Source: an uncultured bacterium
Lineage (GTDB): Bacteria > Actinomycetota > Thermoleophilia > Solirubrobacterales > 70-9
Length of the DNA: 60,246 nt
Assembly (NCBI GenBank): GCA_903901855.1
Contig: CAIUSP010000040.1
Span: 1 to 60,246, forward strand
Reading direction: 5' to 3'
Shown here: positions 50,028 through 58,467 of the stretch, in pieces
Numbering within the stretch: the stretch's first letter is position 1
How the letters are laid out: the number at the start of each line of letters is the position of its first letter
Position numbers and translations under genes: made by a program
Notes under the pieces: model-generated
What the model saw: only the letters and a program-made list of their open reading frames with translations
What the model was told of the DNA's origin: nothing
The model's database searches: none

Positions 50028-50051
50028 TCGCAGATTTACCACCATCTGCGA
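50028..50051. promoter_or_regulatory. 8-8-8 inverted repeat between hisB and the P450 gene
   Basis: TCGCAGAT, 8 nt, ATCTGCGA. Ends 11 nt before the P450 GTG. Operator-like spacing in a 69-bp divergent region; could also be a small leader hairpin of the P450 gene. Confidence 0.45.
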
Positions 50052-50062
50052 GACTCGCAGGC

Positions 50063-51286
50063 GTGAGGAGACTGGACGAACTCGATCTCCCTACCTTCGA
50101 TCACACAGATCCGGAGCTCGGTGGCGACTCCTGGCATACCCGGATAACCGAACTCGCCAGATCTGGCTGGCTCGCACGCACACCGATGGCCACCGTAGTC
50201 CTGGACCGAGGAGCCTCCGAGGAAATACTCCGCTCGAAGTCGGCCATCTTTCCAGGACGCGAGGTGGCCGATCTGTTCGAAATCGATTCCGGTCCCCTGC
50301 GTGAGGAAATCGACCGAAACATCATCAACATCAATGGTCAGGATCATCAGCGCCTTCGTTCCCTGGTTGCGCCCCACTTCACTCCCAAGGCAGCAGAGTC
50401 CCACAGGCCGTGGGTTGCGGATCTCTTCTCCGGGCTCTTGCTGGCAGCAATGAACTCCGGTGAGTTCGAAGCCGTGGAGGAACTGTGTAAGCCGTACGCC
50501 TCCCGGGTGATCTGCGAGCTGATCGGTGGACCTCCGGAAGATGCGCACCTCCTCCACGACTGGTCGGTTTGGGTCCAGCGACAGTTCGATCCGATAGCCC
50601 TGGCCAATGAACTGGCCACCCTGGAGATCAAAGCTGCGGAACTACAGGAATGGGTGAAGGCCCTGATGGAGTACAAGCGCAAGTCACCGAGCAGCGATTT
50701 GACCTCGACACTGATCGCTATCGACGCTGAAGGAGACAAGCTCAGCGAGACCGAGGTGGAGAACCTGATCATCAATGTAATCCTGGGTGGCATCGATACG
50801 ACGCAGAGCCAACTGGCACATGCGATTCGGCTCTTCGGAGAGCATCCGGATCAGTGGCAACGCCTGACCGAAAACCCAACCGAGTTGGTTGCAGCAGCCG
50901 CCAAGGAAGCGCTTCGCTACGAGCCCGTGACACCGTTCACAGCAAGACTCCTCACGGAGGATCTCGAGGTATCGGGAGTGCTGTTCCCTGCCGACACTCT
51001 TCTACTCGTCTGCTCCTTCATGGCGAATCGCGACCCGACCTGCTTCAGCCAGCCGGACCTGTTCTCCCCTTCCAGCCGGACTGGCGACGAAGGTCGGATG
51101 CTCACCTTCGGGGCCGGAATCCACTACTGCCTCGGAGCGAATCTCGCCACCGTCGAGCTCGAAGAGGCGATTCGGAGTCTTGCGGAGAATGTCGAGCGCA
51201 TCGAACTGGTGCCGGGCAGCCGGTTCGGCAACGTGAGCGGCATCTACTCGATGGATCGGCTCCCGGTTCGCCTTCATTCGCGCTGA
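50063..51286 (+). CDS. Cytochrome P450
   Basis: 407 residues. I-helix GGIDTTQSQ, ExxR in KEALRYEP, and the heme loop TFGAGIHYCLGANLA with Cys356. Single-component bacterial P450 that needs separate ferredoxin and reductase; neither is nearby. The usual acid-alcohol pair of the I-helix is D-T-T. The substrate is unknown; its location between hisB and greA suggests no pathway. GTG start; no ribosome site is obvious. Confidence 0.94.
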   Translation: MRRLDELDLPTFDHTDPELGGDSWHTRITELARSGWLARTPMATVVLDRGASEEILRSKSAIFPGREVADLFEIDSGPLREEIDRNIININGQDHQRLRSLVAPHFTPKAAESHRPWVADLFSGLLLAAMNSGEFEAVEELCKPYASRVICELIGGPPEDAHLLHDWSVWVQRQFDPIALANELATLEIKAAELQEWVKALMEYKRKSPSSDLTSTLIAIDAEGDKLSETEVENLIINVILGGIDTTQSQLAHAIRLFGEHPDQWQRLTENPTELVAAAAKEALRYEPVTPFTARLLTEDLEVSGVLFPADTLLLVCSFMANRDPTCFSQPDLFSPSSRTGDEGRMLTFGAGIHYCLGANLATVELEEAIRSLAENVERIELVPGSRFGNVSGIYSMDRLPVRLHSR

Positions 51287-51328
51287 GTCGCACCCACCCC
51301 ATCGGTCGTTTTCTGACAGGCTTGTGCC

Positions 51329-51829
51329 ATGGAAGAACAGGCACCCGAAGCCCGACAGAGTGGCGAGGCCATTACCAAGGAGGGCATTGAAGCTCTCGAG
51401 GCGGAGATCAAGGAACTCGAAGGCCCCGCCCGCGACCAGATGGCCGAGCGGATCAAGGCAGCGCGAGAGCTGGGTGACTTGAAGGAGAACGCCGAGTACC
51501 ACATCGCGAAGGACGACCAGGCTCATCTCGAGACCAAGATCAAGCGTCTGCGCGAGCGACTTCGAACGGCCGTCGTCGTCGAAGCCGACGAGACTCCCGG
51601 CGGAGACTCGTTCGCGTTCGGAAAGACCGCGGAGATCGAAGAGGTCGGGGGTGGCAAGACCCACACCTGGACCTTGGTCGGCTCCACCGAGGCCGATATG
51701 GCCGCCGGCAAACTCTCAGCCGAATCACCGGTGGGCAAGGCCTTGCGAGGTGCCGAGGTTGGTGAGACCGTCGAGGTGGCTACTCCTGGCGGACAGCGGG
51801 CGTACCGGGTTTCGAAGATCGTCGACTGA
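51329..51829 (+). CDS. greA: Transcription elongation factor GreA
   Basis: 166 residues. The N-terminal coiled coil (about 15-85) has ARELGDLKENAEYHIAKDDQ with the Asp-Glu tip acids that reach into the RNA polymerase channel; the C-terminal FKBP-like domain ends with GKALRGAEVGETVEVATPGG. It rescues backtracked polymerase by stimulating transcript cleavage. 42 nt after the P450 gene, 12 nt before chrA. Confidence 0.95.
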   Translation: MEEQAPEARQSGEAITKEGIEALEAEIKELEGPARDQMAERIKAARELGDLKENAEYHIAKDDQAHLETKIKRLRERLRTAVVVEADETPGGDSFAFGKTAEIEEVGGGKTHTWTLVGSTEADMAAGKLSAESPVGKALRGAEVGETVEVATPGGQRAYRVSKIVD

Positions 51830-51841
51830 CCCCACTCAAGG

Positions 51842-52987
51842 GTGCAGGACTCAGCCCCCTCGATATTCCTCCGCTTCCTCAAGTTCGGTGCGCTTGCGTG
51901 GGGTGGACCGGGACCTCAGATAGAGATGATCCGGCACGAGTGTGTGGAACGGCTCGGATGGGTGAGCGCTGAATCCTTCAAGAAGACGCTGGCCGTCTAC
52001 CAACTGCTCCCCGGACCAGAGGCGCATGAACTCTGCGTCTTCCTCGGCCGTACGAGGGGCGGGAAGCTCGGTGGGTTGGCCGCCGGACTCGGGTTCATGC
52101 TGCCGGGATTCCTGTTGATGCTGGGCCTCTCGGTCCTCTACGTCAAGACTGATCTCGCCGATGCCATGGATGAGGTCTTCTACGGGCTCAAGGCCGCGGT
52201 GGCTGCACTACTCGCCCGTGCCCTCGTAAGGCTGGGGAGGAATTTCCTCACCGATGTGACCCTCTGGGTAATCGCCGCCGCCGCACTCGGGCTCACCCTC
52301 TGGGGAGAGCTGGGGTTCGTCCTGATCCTGCTGGCCGGTGGTATCGCTTACGAAATCTGGTCGAGGGCGGAATGGTCACGAGGCAGGGCAGGGGTCGTCG
52401 ACCCCATTCTGCTGGTCGCCATCCCCCTCCTCGCGGGTCTGGTCACGCTTTCGCTGAACGGTCAGATCTTCGTCGAGGGTCTGAAATCCGGCTTACTCAC
52501 CTTCGGCGGGGCCTACACCGTCATTCCCTTCCTCCAGCAGAGCGCCGTCGAGAGTCGGCAGTGGCTGACCGAAGAACAGTTCGTGGATGGAATCGCACTG
52601 AGCGGTGCCCTGCCAGCGCCCCTGATCATCTTCTCCACCTTCGTGGGCTACCTGGCGGGCGGGATGAGCGGTGCCCTGCTGATGACGCTGGGGATCTTCC
52701 TCCCCGCCTTCGTATTCCCAATCTTCTTCCATCGAAGCCTCGTAAGACTGGCCGAGAATCCGGGCCTTCACGCTTTCCTGCTCGGCGTGGCCGCTGCCGT
52801 GATCGGCTTGATCGCAGCCGTGACGATCCAGATTCTCGGCACCAGCATCGTCGATCTGCCATCTGCCTTGATTGCAGTGATCGCGTTCCTCCTGCTGACG
52901 CGATTCCAATCACGAGCGACCATCGTGGCGGTGATCTTGGGTTGCGGGGCGGCCGGGTGGCTACTTCAGGCAACCGTGATCGGATAG
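51842..52987 (+). CDS. chrA: Chromate transporter, two-domain ChrA
   Basis: 381 residues, about ten membrane helices, two homologous CHR halves. Half 1 shows FLKFGALAWGGPGPQIEMIRHECV and QLLPGPEAHELCVFLG; half 2 shows LLTFGGAYTVIPFLQQSAVESRQW and ALSGALPAPLIIFSTFVGYLAGG. ChrA exports chromate, probably by proton antiport. Half 1 lacks the exact PGP at its second site seen in the strict family but is otherwise full length. GTG start 12 nt after greA. Confidence 0.9.
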   Translation: MQDSAPSIFLRFLKFGALAWGGPGPQIEMIRHECVERLGWVSAESFKKTLAVYQLLPGPEAHELCVFLGRTRGGKLGGLAAGLGFMLPGFLLMLGLSVLYVKTDLADAMDEVFYGLKAAVAALLARALVRLGRNFLTDVTLWVIAAAALGLTLWGELGFVLILLAGGIAYEIWSRAEWSRGRAGVVDPILLVAIPLLAGLVTLSLNGQIFVEGLKSGLLTFGGAYTVIPFLQQSAVESRQWLTEEQFVDGIALSGALPAPLIIFSTFVGYLAGGMSGALLMTLGIFLPAFVFPIFFHRSLVRLAENPGLHAFLLGVAAAVIGLIAAVTIQILGTSIVDLPSALIAVIAFLLLTRFQSRATIVAVILGCGAAGWLLQATVIG

Positions 52988-52991
52988 CAGC

Positions 52992-53005
52992 AGCCCGGTC
53001 GGGCT
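52992..53005. terminator. Short hairpin between convergent genes
   Basis: AGCCC-GGTC-GGGCT just after chrA and before the end of the convergent gene at 53027; a weak 5-bp stem without a T-run. Confidence 0.35.
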
Positions 53006-53026
53006 AGGAGGTCGAGCAGCTGAATC

Positions 53027-53821
53027 TCACGGAGGTGAAGTAATCGCTGAAATCTGATCATGCAGTGAACCGTTGCTCGCAAGGACCCGCTTCGTATCGG
53101 AAGCGCCCGTCCAGACGATTTCGTCGCCGTTCCAATCAGTGAGTCTCCCGCCAGACTCCTCGAGGATCAGCCCAGTCGCCATCACATCCCATGGCCTCAG
53201 ATCGATCTCGACATGGGCGTCGAGGCGTCCCATCGCGACATCGAGGATGTCGAGAATTGCCGACCCTCCCCTTCGCAGGTCCTGACAGCGCTCGAAGATC
53301 TTCCGGGCGACCCCGAACATCTCGTCGGCCTCGGATCGATCGTAGGGGAGTCCGATTCCGATCAGTGCTGCGCTCAGATCGCCTACCTCAGAGACGTCGA
53401 ATATCTGGTCATCGGTGGAGGATCTGATCCCCTCCCCTTCGATCGCCGTAACCGACAGACCTCTGAACAGGTCACGTACGGCAGCCAGCACCACTTCGCC
53501 CTCGGACCAAAGCGCAACGCCCACGGCAGCAACGGGATAGCCGTGCACGACGTTGGTGGTGCCGTCGACCGGATCCACCACCCAGGTGGGACCGTCTCCG
53601 AGCTCACCTCCCCCCTCTTCTCCGAGGAATGACGAGCCTGGCAGCAAATGCGTGAGGGATTCCCTGAGGTCGGCCTCGAGAGCAAGATCGATCTCCGTGA
53701 CGAGATCGGCTGAGGAAGACTTCTCACTGCCGTCAGTGACTTCCAGAGACCGACCAGCGAGAGCGGACTCCACTGCCTGCGCGACCTCCTCTGCCAGATC
53801 CCAGTCGTGGTTCTTGGGCAC
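53027..53821 (-). CDS. Inositol monophosphatase family protein (possible histidinol-phosphatase)
   Basis: 264 residues. DLVTEIDLALEADL, FLGEEGGG and WVVDPVDGTTNVVHGYP are the metal-binding motifs A and the Glu/Asp set of the IMPase superfamily, and RPWDVMATGLILEESGG is motif B. The Mg-dependent phosphatase could act on inositol phosphate, but its position among his genes and the lack of another HisN here suggest histidinol-phosphate as substrate (HisN of Corynebacterium type). GTG start follows TAGAAT by 6 nt. Confidence 0.88.
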   Translation of the reverse strand: MPKNHDWDLAEEVAQAVESALAGRSLEVTDGSEKSSSADLVTEIDLALEADLRESLTHLLPGSSFLGEEGGGELGDGPTWVVDPVDGTTNVVHGYPVAAVGVALWSEGEVVLAAVRDLFRGLSVTAIEGEGIRSSTDDQIFDVSEVGDLSAALIGIGLPYDRSEADEMFGVARKIFERCQDLRRGGSAILDILDVAMGRLDAHVEIDLRPWDVMATGLILEESGGRLTDWNGDEIVWTGASDTKRVLASNGSLHDQISAITSPP

Positions 53822-53827
53822 TCGGTG

Positions 53828-53833
53828 ATTCTA
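53828..53833 (-). promoter_or_regulatory. -10 box TAGAAT of the IMPase-like gene
   Basis: Minus-strand TAGAAT, 6 nt, GTG 53821. Confidence 0.55.
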
Positions 53834-53905
53834 TTGCCGCTCAGGCCCGGTGCGACTTGTGTCGCCGTATGGAGACGCTCTTGCGGCCCCTTAGGACCAC
53901 GCCTC

Positions 53906-53911
53906 TAAGGT
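53906..53911 (+). promoter_or_regulatory. -10 box TAAGGT of the hisZ operon
   Basis: TAAGGT, 7 nt, ATG 53919. Leaderless start of the six-gene his run. Confidence 0.55.
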
Positions 53912-53918
53912 TCCACGC

Positions 53919-54911
53919 ATGACCTACGGACTCCCCCCGGGGACCAGAGACACACTGCCGGTCGAGATGAGCGAGCTCCGCGCAGCGGAATCGGCCCTGC
54001 TCGATGTGTTCGAAATGAACGGATACCAAACCGTGGCAACACCGAGCATCGAGTTTGCAGGGGTCGCCAGCCGTGGAGGCAACGTGAGATCCGATGCTGC
54101 TTTCCGCTTCTTCGATGACCGGGGAGAGTTGCTTGCGCTCCGCTCCGACATGACCGTCTCTGTGGCTCGTCTGGCAGCCGACCGATTCGTGGACTCGGAT
54201 ACCCCCATCCGCCTCGCTTACTCTGGAAGTGTCTTTCGCGTTACCGATCCCAAGCGGGGCGAACCGCGAGAGGTGAGGCAGGTGGGCGTGGAACTCTACG
54301 AGGCGCCGGAGTCGAGCGACTCCACAGGAACTGCGGAGGTGATCGGCGTGCTGGGTCAGGCCCTGGACGCGGTCGGACTCGATCGTGCGGTGATCGGTCT
54401 GGGGAACTCGAATCTCTTCAGCGACCTGATGAGTGAACTCGGCTACAGCGAGGAAGCAGTTGCCGAGTCCCTGGAGAGGCTCTCCCGAACCGATCTCGTG
54501 GGCCTCAGGGATGTCCTCTTGACATCCGAGGTGGGAGAGGAGAAGGCCAGGGGGCTACTGGAACTCGCCAACCTCCGAGGCGGAGAAGAAGCGCTCCAGC
54601 GAGCAGGCGAGATCGCGGCAGGCGGAACACAAGAGGCCATGAACCGACTCCAAGAGACATATTCCGAACTGGAGACGAAGGGTCTCTCGGAGCGGGTGAG
54701 ATTCGATTTCGGGCTGCTCCGGGATCCCGGCTACTACACGGGTGCCGTATTCGAGGTCTACGACCCCGCCCTGGGTCGTGCGATCGGTGGTGGCGGCCGC
54801 TACGACGGTCTGATGCCCCGATTCGGAAGCGAGATGAGGGCAGCCGGCTTCTCCCTCTATCTGGAACGACTCCACACCGCGCAGACCGCTGCCGGAGGCG
54901 GTGGAGCATGA
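53919..54911 (+). CDS. hisZ: ATP phosphoribosyltransferase regulatory subunit HisZ
   Basis: 330 residues, a HisS paralogue without the anticodon-binding domain. PPGTRDTLP at the start, LALRSDMTVSVARLAA (motif 2 side), PIRLAYSGSVFRV, and GYYTGAVFEVYDPALGRAIGGGGRYDGLM at the end are HisZ blocks. It cannot charge tRNA; it forms a hetero-octamer with short-form HisG and passes on histidine feedback. Overlaps hisG by 4 nt. Confidence 0.92.
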   Translation: MTYGLPPGTRDTLPVEMSELRAAESALLDVFEMNGYQTVATPSIEFAGVASRGGNVRSDAAFRFFDDRGELLALRSDMTVSVARLAADRFVDSDTPIRLAYSGSVFRVTDPKRGEPREVRQVGVELYEAPESSDSTGTAEVIGVLGQALDAVGLDRAVIGLGNSNLFSDLMSELGYSEEAVAESLERLSRTDLVGLRDVLLTSEVGEEKARGLLELANLRGGEEALQRAGEIAAGGTQEAMNRLQETYSELETKGLSERVRFDFGLLRDPGYYTGAVFEVYDPALGRAIGGGGRYDGLMPRFGSEMRAAGFSLYLERLHTAQTAAGGGGA

Positions 54912-55567
54912 GTAATGCAATCGGCGGAACAGAACCACTGCGTCTGGCAGTAGCCAAGGGCTCGCTGTTCGAACCTACACTCGAGCTACTCGAGGAGATG
55001 GGCCTCGATCTCACTGCGGTGAGGGGCGACAGTCGCTCCCTGATCTTCGATCTAGGTGAGATCCAGTTGATCACCATGCGCCCGTCCGATGTGCCCACCT
55101 ACATAGAGGCTGGAGCAGCCGATGTCGGAGTGACAGGAAAGGATGTGCTCGTCGAGCAGGACGACAGACGCTTCTACGAGTTGCTCGACCTCGGATTCGG
55201 GAGGTGCCGGATGGCACTCGCTGCGCCTACGCAGGGAGCGAGCCTCGAGGATGTGGTCCTCCGGCTGGGAGCGATGAGGATTGCGACCAAGTACCCGCGC
55301 ACGGCGATTCGCCATTTCGAGAAGTCTGGTCGCGAAGTCGAGATAGTCGAGGTCAAGGGTTCGGTCGAGATCGCACCTCTCACCGGACTCGCCGACGCGA
55401 TAGTCGACCTCGTCGACACCGGCAGAACCCTGGCGGAGAACGGTCTAGAGATCAAAGAGGAGATCTCGGAGTCGACCGCGAGGCTCGTCGCCAATCAGGT
55501 CTCTCGTGTACTGAGAGCGCAACAGATAGACGATCTCTGCGAGAAGCTGGCAGCGAGCATCAGGTGA
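54908..55567 (+). CDS. hisG: ATP phosphoribosyltransferase HisG, short form
   Basis: 219 residues, lacking the C-terminal ACT-like regulatory domain, as expected with HisZ. LAVAKGSLFEPTLELLEEMG, MRPSDVPTYIEAGAADVGVTGKDVL and GSVEIAPLTGLADAIVDLVDTGRTL are canonical. First committed step: ATP + PRPP to phosphoribosyl-ATP. Start and stop overlap both neighbours. Confidence 0.96.
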   Translation: MSNAIGGTEPLRLAVAKGSLFEPTLELLEEMGLDLTAVRGDSRSLIFDLGEIQLITMRPSDVPTYIEAGAADVGVTGKDVLVEQDDRRFYELLDLGFGRCRMALAAPTQGASLEDVVLRLGAMRIATKYPRTAIRHFEKSGREVEIVEVKGSVEIAPLTGLADAIVDLVDTGRTLAENGLEIKEEISESTARLVANQVSRVLRAQQIDDLCEKLAASIR

Positions 55568-56184
55568 CATCGCGGCTCGCGATTCTCGACTGCGGCATTG
55601 GGAACCTGCGTTCAGTCGAGAAGGCTTTCGAGCGCTCAGGCGCCGAAGTCGTGGTCACCTCCGAGGTTGCTGCCGCAGAAACCGCAGATGGATTGGTCCT
55701 ACCAGGTGTGGGGGCCTTTCCGGCGGCGATGGAGCGGGTCCGGGAGCAGGGAGTCGACGACTTGATCGGGAGGAGCATCGCTGATGGAAAGCCGCTGCTG
55801 GGTATCTGTCTCGGGATGCAACTCCTTTTCGAGAGATCCAGTGAGGGAGAGGGAGCGGAAGGGCTAGGCCTGCTGGAAGGCTCCGTAGAGCCGATCTCGG
55901 CACCTGGTCTGAAGATCCCTCACATTGGGTGGGAAAGAGTGACTTGGGAGAAATCGGATCCGCTGGTTGGTGACGTGGAAACCGGCGACGACTTCTACTT
56001 CGTCCATGGATATGCAGCCCGACCCCGGAACGAGGTGGACACGCTGGGTAGGTCCGTCTACGGCGAGGGTTTCTGCGCCGCGGTTTCAAGAGGCAATATC
56101 TGGGGAGTCCAGTTCCACCCTGAGAAGTCGAGTGCCACCGGACTGGGGTTGCTGCGACGCTTCGTCGAGGTCTGCGAGCGATGA
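55564..56184 (+). CDS. hisH: Imidazole glycerol phosphate synthase, glutaminase subunit HisH
   Basis: 206 residues from GTG 55564, which overlaps the hisG stop (GTGA). Class I amidotransferase with the nucleophile in GICLGMQ (Cys82) and His185/Glu187 in FHPEK. It gives ammonia to HisF. A longer open frame to 55204 lies in hisG and is not the gene. Overlaps hisA by 4 nt. Confidence 0.95.
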   Translation: MTSRLAILDCGIGNLRSVEKAFERSGAEVVVTSEVAAAETADGLVLPGVGAFPAAMERVREQGVDDLIGRSIADGKPLLGICLGMQLLFERSSEGEGAEGLGLLEGSVEPISAPGLKIPHIGWERVTWEKSDPLVGDVETGDDFYFVHGYAARPRNEVDTLGRSVYGEGFCAAVSRGNIWGVQFHPEKSSATGLGLLRRFVEVCER

Positions 56185-56918
56185 ACCTCTACCCCGCGAT
56201 CGACCTGCTGGGTGGAAAGGTAGTACGGCTTCAGCAGGGTGACTACGAAAGACGTCTCGATTACGAATACCAGCCTGCGGAACTCGCCGCCAAGTGGCAA
56301 TCAGAGGGGGCGACCGTCCTCCACACGGTCGACCTGGACGGAGCGAGGAGCGGGAGTCCGGCGAACCTCGAGACCATCCGGGAGATCGTCGCGAGCACTT
56401 CCATTCCGATCCAGACGGGCGGGGGACTACGCGACCGAGAAGCAGTCGAGAAGGTGCTCGAGGCAGGTGCAGCGCGAGCCGTAGTGGGATCGGCGGCTAT
56501 CGCGGATCCTGCGTTCGCGGGTTCGCTGGCGCAGGATTTTGGAGATCGGATAGTCGTCGCGGTAGACGCTCGCGGTGGCTCGGTCGCGGTCGAGGGTTGG
56601 GCTAAGGACTCGGGCAGAGCCGTCGCCGAAGCGGTTCAGGAGCTGTCGGCTCTGGGGGTGATGAGATTCCTCTATACCCCCGTCGAGGCCGACGGCCTGC
56701 TCGAGGGGCCGCGGACCGAGGCGCTCGCAGAGATATGTCGAGCGGCGGGATCAGGAGTCATCTACTCGGGCGGCGTGTCCTCGATCGAAGACCTCGAAAC
56801 CCTCACTAGCGAGCGGTCGGAGGAACTAGAGGGTGTGATCGTCGGCAGAGCACTGCTGGAGGGTCGATTCACCGTAGGTGAGGCGCTGGCGGCCCTCGGC
56901 GGTCGACCGCGGAGCTAA
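56181..56918 (+). CDS. hisA: ProFAR isomerase HisA
   Basis: 245 residues, (beta/alpha)8 barrel with two phosphate loops. [18 protein letters not shown] carries the first catalytic Asp, VAVDARGG the second, and [10 protein letters not shown] keeps the later Asp-Gly though the usual T-D is T-P. Isomerises ProFAR to PRFAR. In some actinobacteria HisA (PriA) also serves tryptophan synthesis; this cannot be told here. ATGA overlap with hisH. Confidence 0.94.
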   Translation: MNLYPAIDLLGGKVVRLQQGDYERRLDYEYQPAELAAKWQSEGATVLHTVDLDGARSGSPANLETIREIVASTSIPIQTGGGLRDREAVEKVLEAGAARAVVGSAAIADPAFAGSLAQDFGDRIVVAVDARGGSVAVEGWAKDSGRAVAEAVQELSALGVMRFLYTPVEADGLLEGPRTEALAEICRAAGSGVIYSGGVSSIEDLETLTSERSEELEGVIVGRALLEGRFTVGEALAALGGRPRS

Positions 56919-56921
56919 CTT
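56916..56921 (+). promoter_or_regulatory. Possible -10 box TAACTT before hisF
   Basis: TAACTT includes the hisA stop codon and lies 7 nt before ATG 56929. It would allow a separate leaderless hisF transcript. Confidence 0.35.
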
Positions 56922-56928
56922 CCCTTCG

Positions 56929-57687
56929 ATGGCCTACAAGAGAATCATCCCGTGTCTCGATGTCGACGACGGACGTGTGGTCAAGGGGACCAATTTCGTC
57001 GATCTCCGCGACGCTGGCGACCCGATCGAGCTGGCCGCCAGATACGACAGCGAGGGAGCCGACGAAATCGTCTTTCTCGACATCACGGCCTCGCACGAGG
57101 GTCGCGACACGGTAGTGGAACTCGCTCGTCGGGCTGCGGAGGAGGTATTCGTTCCCTTCACGATCGGTGGAGGCATCCGCAGTGTCGATGACGCCAAGGC
57201 TGTGCTCGACGCAGGCGCCGACAAGGTCTCGGTCAACTCAGCAGCCGTTGCTGAACCCTCGCTCCTCACAGCGCTCTCCGATCGCTACGGATCCCAATCG
57301 ATAGTGCTCGCCATCGACGCAAAGCGAAAGGACGACGGATGGGAAGCCGTGACCCGCGGCGGCCGAGAGGAGACGGGAAAGGACGTTGTTGCATGGGCGC
57401 GCGAAGGGGTTGAACGCGGGGCCGGAGAGATCCTGCTCACCAGCATGGGTAGAGACGGTACCGAGGCGGGGTACGAGCTCGACCTCATACGGGCTGTGTC
57501 GGGAGCCGTACCAGTGCCTGTGATCGCCTCGGGCGGAGCTGGTTCGGTCGAGGATCTTGTCGAGGTGCTCGGTGAGGGATGCGCGGACGCTGCGTTGGCG
57601 GCCTCCATATTCCACTTCGGAGAGCACTCGATAGCCGAGGTGAAGTCAGCCATGGCCGCTGCTGGCATTCCCGCCCGCACAACCTGA
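56929..57687 (+). CDS. hisF: Imidazole glycerol phosphate synthase, cyclase subunit HisF
   Basis: 252 residues. [19 protein letters not shown] (catalytic Asp in CLDV), SVNSAAV, and [14 protein letters not shown] with the second catalytic Asp; [11 protein letters not shown] and [11 protein letters not shown] close the barrel. With HisH makes imidazole-glycerol phosphate and AICAR. ATG 56929 gives the normal [11 protein letters not shown] start; the frame back to 56878 lies in hisA. Confidence 0.96.
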   Translation: MAYKRIIPCLDVDDGRVVKGTNFVDLRDAGDPIELAARYDSEGADEIVFLDITASHEGRDTVVELARRAAEEVFVPFTIGGGIRSVDDAKAVLDAGADKVSVNSAAVAEPSLLTALSDRYGSQSIVLAIDAKRKDDGWEAVTRGGREETGKDVVAWAREGVERGAGEILLTSMGRDGTEAGYELDLIRAVSGAVPVPVIASGGAGSVEDLVEVLGEGCADAALAASIFHFGEHSIAEVKSAMAAAGIPARTT

Positions 57688-57728
57688 AAGCAGGCATCGC
57701 GCCATTCAGAATTACCTTGGTGCACGCC

Positions 57729-57734
57729 TAAACT
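57729..57734 (+). promoter_or_regulatory. -10 box TAAACT before hisIE
   Basis: TAAACT, 8 nt, ATG 57743, in a 55-bp gap after hisF. Suggests hisIE can be made as its own leaderless message. Confidence 0.5.
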
Positions 57735-57742
57735 CGAATTCG

Positions 57743-58360
57743 ATGGCCGACGAAACGCAACTTCTCTACGACGACGAGGGGCTGATCCCCTGCATCATCC
57801 AGGATGCCCGGACCGCCGAGGTGCTGATGCTCGGGTGGATGAACAGCGAGAGCCTCGAGTTGACGAACGCCACTGGTGAGGTCCACTTCTGGAGCCGATC
57901 GCGAGGAGAGCTCTGGCATAAGGGCGCGACTTCCGGAAACCGGTTCAGATTGATCGAGATCCGTTTCGACTGCGACGCCGACGCCCTGCTCGCGCTGGTG
58001 GAGCCAGCGGGACCCGCCTGTCACACGGGCGAGCGCACTTGCTTTTTCAGGGCAGTCGACGGAGATACCTCTCCTGTCGCCGGTGAGATCCTGGCCGAGC
58101 TCGAGCGCACGCTGGAAGAACGAAAGGCGAGCCGTCCGGAGGACAGCTATTCGGTCACGCTCTTCGACGATCCCGATCTGGCGGGTTCCAAGGTGACCGA
58201 AGAGGCTGAGGAGGTCGTCCGAGCCGCCGCCTCGGAGTCCGACCAGAGAGTTGCAGAGGAGGCTGCAGACCTCCTCTTCCATCTCCAGGTAGTACTGGCC
58301 TCCCGAGACATCCCCATCTCCGACGCCTTCGAGGTCCTGCGCAGACGCAGAACGGAGTGA
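57743..58360 (+). CDS. hisIE: Bifunctional phosphoribosyl-AMP cyclohydrolase/phosphoribosyl-ATP pyrophosphatase
   Basis: 205 residues, fused HisI and HisE. HisI half (1-110): [26 protein letters not shown], and the zinc cysteines in FDCDADALL and [13 protein letters not shown]. HisE half (about 115-205): [13 protein letters not shown] and [19 protein letters not shown], an all-alpha MazG-like fold. Steps 2 and 3 of histidine synthesis. Actinobacteria often have separate HisI and HisE, so the fusion is notable. Confidence 0.95.
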   Translation: MADETQLLYDDEGLIPCIIQDARTAEVLMLGWMNSESLELTNATGEVHFWSRSRGELWHKGATSGNRFRLIEIRFDCDADALLALVEPAGPACHTGERTCFFRAVDGDTSPVAGEILAELERTLEERKASRPEDSYSVTLFDDPDLAGSKVTEEAEEVVRAAASESDQRVAEEAADLLFHLQVVLASRDIPISDAFEVLRRRRTE

Positions 58361-58455
58361 TACGCCTCGACCTGAGGGGTCAGGGCTTCGAATGTGAGAT
58401 CACACCCTCGAAAAATCTGCGAGATCGAGGGCGACTCTGCCGACCCCACATCGCA

Positions 58456-58461
58456 TAGGCT
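58456..58461 (+). promoter_or_regulatory. -10 box TAGGCT before the MDR gene
   Basis: TAGGCT, 6 nt, GTG 58468. Confidence 0.55.
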
Positions 58462-58467
58462 GCACTC

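Noticed and set aside
55204-55563. N-terminal extension of hisH inside hisG
   Set aside because: HisH begins at GTG 55564 by family alignment and GTGA coupling.
56181-56918. HisA with a lost catalytic Asp (T-P-V instead of T-D-I)
   Set aside because: The residue that matters in this motif is the Asp before Gly, which is kept (EADG); Thermotoga HisA also lacks the T-D.
58393-58404. TGTGA-GA-TCACA as a CRP site
   Set aside because: The spacer is 2 nt instead of 6, so it does not fit a CRP operator.
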